Source: JAQIBY01 sp046546095 (GTDB lineage Bacteria; Bacteroidota; Bacteroidia; Bacteroidales; ML635J-15). Taken from it: a stretch of 17,951 nt of DNA. A model generated the notes under the pieces. It made no database searches, was not told the origin of the DNA, and saw nothing but the letters and a program-made list of their open reading frames with translations. The first letter of the stretch is position 1. Each line of letters opens with the position of its first letter. Location: NCBI GenBank assembly GCA_046546095.1, contig JBKGYK010000069.1:1-17951 (forward strand). Direction: 5' to 3'. Of this stretch, positions 14,085-17,951 are shown piece by piece. The translations under genes were made by a program, and so were the position numbers.

Positions 14085-15311
14085 ATGCGTGTACTCTATA
14101 TCTCCTACGACGGCATGACCGATCCGCTCGGACAGTCCCAGGTAATTCCGTACCTGATTGAACTGAGTAAATCCGGCGTGGAATATCATGTAATCAGTGC
14201 AGAAAAATCCAACAAGTATCAACAAAATAAGGCAGGCATTGCAAAACTTCTGGATGAACATGATATCCACTGGCATCCGCTAAGCTATACAAAGAATCCC
14301 CCGGTACTCAGCACATTAAAAGACATCAGCAGAATTCGCAAAACTGCTGCCCGACTGCAGGAAAAACATTCCTTTGATATTTGTCACTGCCGCTCATACA
14401 TCTCAGCATTTGCCGGTTTGTCCCTGAAGAAAAAATTTGCTGTCCCTTTCCTTTTTGATATGCGTGGGTTTTATCCCGATGAACGGGTTGATGGCGGATT
14501 ATGGAAACTCAGCAATCCGGTTTTCAGATTGGTGTACCGCTATTTCAAGCAAAAGGAAAGAGCTTTTCTAAAACACGCCGACCACGTGATCAGTCTTACT
14601 GAAGCAGGAAAAGAAATCATGGCAGAACGGGATTCATGGAATGTTTCCGCGAATGATATTAGTGTTATCCCCTGCAGTGCCGACCTCGGACATTTCTCTC
14701 CGGATAATCCCACACCTGAATCGGTAGAAGCACTACGCCAGGAAACCGGCATAAAAAAGAATGATTTTGTTTTGTCCTATCTTGGTTCGCTGGGAACCTG
14801 GTACATGACCGGAGAAATGCTCGATTTTTACGCAGAACTGATAAAGCATAAACCGGATGCAAAATTCCTCATCATTTCACGAGATGATCCTGAAATCATG
14901 CTTAAACCTGCACGTGCAAAAGACATTCCGACAGAAAACATCATCGTCCGGCCGGCTTCCCGGCAGGAAGTTCCGGCACTAATCAGCCTCAGCACCGTAT
15001 CCATATTTTTTATCAAACCGGTATTCTCCAAAAAAGCATCCTCTCCTACCAAACTGGCTGAGGTACTGGGCATGGGTGTACCGGTGATTTGCAATGCAGG
15101 TGTTGGTGATGTCGATAGCATTGTTGGCGGAAACAATGCCGGCCTGGTTGTTGAAAAAATGCAGCCTCAGCATTACCACGATGCCATAAATAATCTGGAT
15201 GACCTTTTGCAAACCAATCCACAAAAACTGCGGCAACTTGCCACGGATTTGTTTTCTTTGGGAATGGCTTGCCAAACTTATCTGACTGCTTATAAGGAAA
15301 TGATAAAATGA
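14085..15311 (+). CDS. GT4-type glycosyltransferase
   Basis: The 408-residue GT-B protein starts MRVLYISYDGMTDPLGQSQ. It has an N-terminal acceptor domain with FLFDMRGFYPDERVDGG and a C-terminal donor domain with VLSYLGSLGTWYM and SPTKLAEVLGMGVPVICNAGVGDVDSIV (from S320, with E326 in the phosphate-contact region). This suits GT4-like enzymes of surface polysaccharide synthesis; donor and acceptor are unknown. I use ATG 14085 rather than the in-frame TTG at 14073, because the beta strand of the Rossmann fold begins right at MRVLYIS. Its stop overlaps the next glycosyltransferase by ATGA, so the pair is coupled. No -7 promoter element is seen between the upstream hairpin and the ATG. Confidence 0.88.
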   Translation: MRVLYISYDGMTDPLGQSQVIPYLIELSKSGVEYHVISAEKSNKYQQNKAGIAKLLDEHDIHWHPLSYTKNPPVLSTLKDISRIRKTAARLQEKHSFDICHCRSYISAFAGLSLKKKFAVPFLFDMRGFYPDERVDGGLWKLSNPVFRLVYRYFKQKERAFLKHADHVISLTEAGKEIMAERDSWNVSANDISVIPCSADLGHFSPDNPTPESVEALRQETGIKKNDFVLSYLGSLGTWYMTGEMLDFYAELIKHKPDAKFLIISRDDPEIMLKPARAKDIPTENIIVRPASRQEVPALISLSTVSIFFIKPVFSKKASSPTKLAEVLGMGVPVICNAGVGDVDSIVGGNNAGLVVEKMQPQHYHDAINNLDDLLQTNPQKLRQLATDLFSLGMACQTYLTAYKEMIK

Positions 15312-16408
15312 AAAGAAAAAAACTGCTTTGCATCGTTCAACATCGGTATGACCGCAGCCCCGGGCAGCGATTTCGCATTGAACAGTTTCTTCCCCATCTG
15401 GAGGCCAATGGCTGGGATATCACCTACAGCAACATCATTTCCGAAAAGGATGATGCTGTATTTTATGCTTCCGGCCGGTATTTTGGAAAATTCCGGATTA
15501 TGATGAAATCGTGGCTCCACCGTCTGCGTGATTTGCAGCGTGCAAACCGCTACGATGCCATCTTTATCTACCGGGAGGCTTTCATGCTTGGTAGCACCTT
15601 TTTTGAAAAACGATTGTCGAAAAAAAAACCACCCCTGATTTTTGATTTTGATGATGCCATCTGGCTAAACGATACCTCCATCGGAAATCAAAATCTGAGC
15701 TGGATTAAAAAACCGGAAAAAACTGCTAAAATCTGCCGCTACGCCACAGTGGTGACTACAGGAAACGACTATCTGGCAAATTACGCACGTCAGTTCAACG
15801 ACAATGTGAGGGTATTCCCTACCGTGATAAACACGCATTATCATCAACCCTCAGACATTAGCAGCAATAAAAAAATCTGCATCGGATGGACAGGCACAGA
15901 GCCGACACTGAAACATTTTAACACAGCCCTTCCTGTATTAAAACAACTCTACAAAAAGTACGGAAACAAAATCAGTTTCCGGCTGATCGTTAATTTTTCC
16001 TATGAATGTCCTGAGCTGCCGATTGAGGTGATACAGTGGAATAAATCCACGGAAATTCAGGATCTTTCTGACATCAATATCGGCATAATGCCATTGCCTG
16101 ACAACGAATGGACCCGTGGAAAATGCGGTTTTAAAGGCCTGCAGTACATGGCGCTGGAAATACCCACCATTATGTCGCCCGTTGGTGTCAATTCTGATAT
16201 CATCCAGGATGGGGAAAACGGTTTTTTGGCAGGGAAGGATGAGGAGTGGTTTAACAAACTATCGCAACTTATTGAATCTGAAGAACTGAGAACAAAACTT
16301 GGCAAAACCGGACGCGAAACTGTTAAAAAACACTATTCCCGGCAGGCATGGCAGCAGGATTTTCTGAATTTCATGGAGTCAATGACATCCCAAGCTGGTA
16401 AATCATAA
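15308..16408 (+). CDS. GT4-like glycosyltransferase
   Basis: The 366-residue protein looks like a GT-B fold glycosyltransferase distinct from its neighbour. It has a lysine-rich N-terminus, QHRYDRSPGQRFRIEQFLPHL, IFDFDDAIW (about 113-121), and the donor-domain segments IGWTGTEPTLKHF and MPLPDNEWTRGKCGFKGLQYMA (about 261-282), followed by PTIMSPVGVNSDII. The conserved GKCGFK stretch with the preceding acidic residue takes the place of the classical EX7E region. It starts inside the previous stop codon (ATGA overlap), so they share an mRNA. Substrate is unknown. No wzx/wzy-type gene is near, so it is not a full polysaccharide locus. The 138 nt to the next gene are T-rich, with no hairpin terminator visible. 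Confidence 0.83.
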   Translation: MKRKKLLCIVQHRYDRSPGQRFRIEQFLPHLEANGWDITYSNIISEKDDAVFYASGRYFGKFRIMMKSWLHRLRDLQRANRYDAIFIYREAFMLGSTFFEKRLSKKKPPLIFDFDDAIWLNDTSIGNQNLSWIKKPEKTAKICRYATVVTTGNDYLANYARQFNDNVRVFPTVINTHYHQPSDISSNKKICIGWTGTEPTLKHFNTALPVLKQLYKKYGNKISFRLIVNFSYECPELPIEVIQWNKSTEIQDLSDINIGIMPLPDNEWTRGKCGFKGLQYMALEIPTIMSPVGVNSDIIQDGENGFLAGKDEEWFNKLSQLIESEELRTKLGKTGRETVKKHYSRQAWQQDFLNFMESMTSQAGKS

Positions 16409-16477
16409 AATTTTAACACTCCTAACCTTCTGTTTTTCTGATAGTTTTTGTTTTTTACCATTTTTTTTTAAAAAATA

Positions 16478-16510
16478 TTTGGAAAGTACCCTATCCATAC
16501 TCTATATTTG
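16478..16510 (+). promoter_or_regulatory. Complete Bacteroidota promoter of the tetR gene
   Basis: TTTG (16478-16481) and TATATTTG (16503-16510) match the -33 and -7 elements exactly with a 21-nt spacer, the best full promoter in the window. The sequence upstream is an A/T block that could act like an UP element. The expected start is near 16517, 30 nt before the ATG. Confidence 0.75.
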
Positions 16511-16526
16511 ACTGACCGTTCAGTCA
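16509..16526. promoter_or_regulatory. Palindromic operator, probable TetR autoregulation site
   Basis: TGACTGACCGTTCAGTCA is a perfect palindrome of 7-bp arms around CCGT. It overlaps the last two bases of the -7 element and the presumed transcription start, and lies 20 nt before the TetR ATG. Size, symmetry and place fit a TetR-dimer operator (compare TGACCGnnCGGTCA-like sites), so binding would block RNA polymerase. The binding itself is inferred. Confidence 0.75.
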
Positions 16527-16546
16527 TTTATTTAGCCTGATAATTT

Positions 16547-17122
16547 ATGAGTACAAAAAACACCCAAATGGAAGAAAAACGGCAGCGCATCATGGATGTG
16601 GCTCTGGAATTGTTTAGCAAAGAAGGCTATCACTCCGTGAGTATCAGCCGCATTGCAAAGCAGGCCGGGATGTCCAAAGGCAACACATACAATTATTTTA
16701 AAAGCAAACAGGATCTGCTGGTTCAGTTGGTTATGGAGGGATTGGATGAGCTTTTTCAGGAATTTGACCCCAATCATGACGGTGTGCTAACAAAAGAAGA
16801 GTTTTACCATTTTGTTGATAAATTGTTTGATAACATCAAGGCGAGACAGCCATTCTGGAAGCTAATGTTTTCACTTCTTCTGCAGCCGCATATCCTGGAA
16901 TTGCTGGAAAAAGATCTGGAGCCAATCGGAGAACGCAGTATTGGCATCCTGAGTTCCTTTTTTGTCAATAATGGCAGCGAAGACGCTTATACTGACTTGC
17001 TGTTTTTTTCATCACTGACGAAAGGTGCCATCATGCAATATGTTTACAGTCCGGAGAGCATAGATATAGACAAGCTGAAAATCAAAATCATAAGCTATTA
17101 TAAAAACGAATGCAATCATTAA
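16547..17122 (+). CDS. TetR/AcrR-family regulator with an EF-hand-like loop
   Basis: The 191-residue protein has a classical TetR N-terminal DNA-binding domain: helix KRQRIMDVALELFSKEGY, then the HTH ISRIAKQAGMSKGNTYNYFKSK (about 33-54). The helical ligand and dimerisation domain follows and is typical in length. Between helices of that domain lies DPNHDGVLTKEE (D74 to E85) followed by F86. It satisfies every position of the EF-hand loop pattern: acids or Asn at 1, 3 and 5, Gly at 6, Leu at 8 and Glu at 12, with helices on both sides. Calcium sensing is therefore possible but unproved. It probably represses its own promoter and the downstream LolA-like gene, which starts 17 nt after its stop. 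Confidence 0.9.
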   Translation: MSTKNTQMEEKRQRIMDVALELFSKEGYHSVSISRIAKQAGMSKGNTYNYFKSKQDLLVQLVMEGLDELFQEFDPNHDGVLTKEEFYHFVDKLFDNIKARQPFWKLMFSLLLQPHILELLEKDLEPIGERSIGILSSFFVNNGSEDAYTDLLFFSSLTKGAIMQYVYSPESIDIDKLKIKIISYYKNECNH

Positions 17123-17139
17123 TGTAAACCCTGATAAAC

Positions 17140-17883
17140 ATGAAACACATCCTCATTCCATTCGCATTGTTGCTGCTGAGCCTGATATCGGGCGCACAGG
17201 ACGCAACTGAAATCGTTCGCAATGCCTACGAGAAAGTAAACGGCACATCAAGTTATGCCGAGATGACCATGAAAATTGTCCGTCCGGACTGGGACAGAAG
17301 CATTTCCATGAAGTCCTGGAGCAAAGGCCTGAAATATTCCATGGTGTACATCACCGCACCTGCTCAGGAAAAAGGTCAGGTATTCATGAAGCGGGACAAT
17401 GAAATGTGGAACTGGCAGCCCAAAATCAACCGCATGGTAAAACTTCCGCCATCGATGATGATGCAATCCTGGATGGGATCGGATTTCACCAATGATGATC
17501 TGATCAATCAGGCATCGATTATAAATGATTATGAGCATAAAATCCTTGGCACGGAGCAAATGAACGGGAAAGAATGTTATAAAATTCAGTTTACTCCGAA
17601 ACCAGATGCAGCGGTAGTTTGGGGAAAGCTCATATCCTGGATTTCCAACGATGGTTACCATATGTTTCGCACTGAATTTTATGATGAAGACGATTATCTG
17701 GTAAAAACCGAACTGGCCGCCGATGTAAAAATGATGGACGGAGAAGAAATCACCACAAAATTCACCACCATCCCGGCAGATAAGGAAGGACACAAGACGA
17801 TCATGATCATGAAAGAAGTGGATTTTGACCATGAGATTGAGGACGATTTTTTCAGCCAGATGAATATGAAGAGAATCAGATAA
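17140..17883 (+). CDS. LolA-like outer-membrane lipoprotein-sorting family protein
   Basis: The 247-residue protein has a signal peptide (hydrophobic 3-17, likely cleavage after ISGA) and so enters the periplasm. The mature part suits the LolA-like 'outer membrane lipoprotein-sorting protein' family: ATEIVRNAYEKVNG, KSWSKGLKYSMVYITAPAQEKGQVFM, EMWNWQPKINRMVKLPPSMMMQSWMGSDFTNDDL, then ISWISNDGY and a final EIEDDFFSQMNMKR. The fold is expected to be a half-barrel that holds a lipid or acyl chain. It differs from true LolA and is usually found by RND/MMPL or ABC exporters. It is the second gene after tetR; the partner transporter would be expected beyond the window edge. Confidence 0.85.
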   Translation: MKHILIPFALLLLSLISGAQDATEIVRNAYEKVNGTSSYAEMTMKIVRPDWDRSISMKSWSKGLKYSMVYITAPAQEKGQVFMKRDNEMWNWQPKINRMVKLPPSMMMQSWMGSDFTNDDLINQASIINDYEHKILGTEQMNGKECYKIQFTPKPDAAVVWGKLISWISNDGYHMFRTEFYDEDDYLVKTELAADVKMMDGEEITTKFTTIPADKEGHKTIMIMKEVDFDHEIEDDFFSQMNMKRIR

Positions 17884-17925
17884 CAGGTGTCAGGGGTCAG
17901 GTGTCAGGGGTCAGGGGTTAGGAAA
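17884..17925 (+). repeat. G-rich heptad tandem repeat
   Basis: Five 7-bp units, CAGGTGT, CAGGGGT, CAGGTGT, CAGGGGT and CAGGGGT, run from the base after the LolA-like stop codon to 17918. A decayed sixth, TAGGAAA, follows. The alternating T/G at position 5 also gives a 14-bp period. It is not part of any gene seen here. Confidence 0.9.
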
Positions 17926-17951
17926 AAATTTCCTCCCAAAACCTAACCCCT
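17913..17951. repeat. Inverted repeat cut by the window edge
   Basis: AGGGGTTAGG (17913-17922) and CCTAACCCCT (17942-17951) are perfect 10-bp arms separated by 19 nt, and the right arm is the final bases of the window. If the complement of the heptads continues to the right, a much longer hairpin would form. No T tract is visible, so a simple terminator is only one option. Confidence 0.85.

Noticed and set aside
17248..17832. Antisense frame of 194 codons opposite the LolA-like gene
   Set aside because: Its His/Phe-rich composition is typical of a shadow frame, and the plus-strand gene has a clear signal peptide and family motifs.

Overview
The window looks like a chromosomal segment from a member of the Bacteroidota. 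A Bacteroidales or Marinilabiliales relative is my guess, not a proof. The reasons are a gldH-type gliding lipoprotein gene, the phylum-specific -7 promoter element TAnnTTTG in front of several transcription units, starts with A-rich leaders instead of Shine-Dalgarno sequences, and a glutaminyl-tRNA synthetase. Composition is moderate to AT-rich. I see no transposase, integrase, phage gene, rRNA or CRISPR array. The content is mostly core housekeeping in compact operons.

Layout. Bases 1-151 hold no gene that I can see. On the minus strand come a terminator, tRNA-Cys(GCA) with its own promoter, a small cysteine-rich CWC protein and folB (193-840). The plus strand then carries glnS-coaD (931-3094), with rpiB opposing it (3153-3593). 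kdsB, a glycosyltransferase and rnhB form a tight operon (3703-6185). A stand-alone EF-G gene follows, closed by a strong terminator (6344-8485). Next come holB, ricT (PSP1 family), gldH, trmB and an alkyltransferase-like gene (8662-12595). A two-gene Fe-S maturation unit, mrp/apbC plus a NifU-type scaffold, lies at 12668-14030 and ends in a hairpin. Two overlapping glycosyltransferases follow (14085-16408). The last unit is a TetR-family regulator followed by a LolA-like periplasmic protein (16547-17883). G-rich heptad repeats and an inverted repeat run off the right edge.

How the genes fit together. folB, coaD and rpiB serve cofactor and sugar-phosphate metabolism. glnS, tRNA-Cys, EF-G and trmB serve translation. 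holB, rnhB and the alkyltransferase-like gene serve DNA replication and repair. kdsB and the three glycosyltransferases point to the LPS or surface-glycan envelope. mrp-nfu serves Fe-S assembly, and ricT is a probable Fe-S protein. The tetR-lolA-like pair is the most accessory-looking part and probably heads an envelope export operon that continues past the window.

The observations most worth a second look are: a complete EF-hand-type calcium-binding loop inside the TetR ligand domain, next to a perfect operator palindrome overlapping its own promoter; the heptad and inverted repeats at the right edge; the EF-G outside the ribosomal-protein operon; the alkyltransferase homologue with alanine instead of the acceptor cysteine; and the Mrp ATPase lacking the usual CxxC beside a NifU domain that has one.
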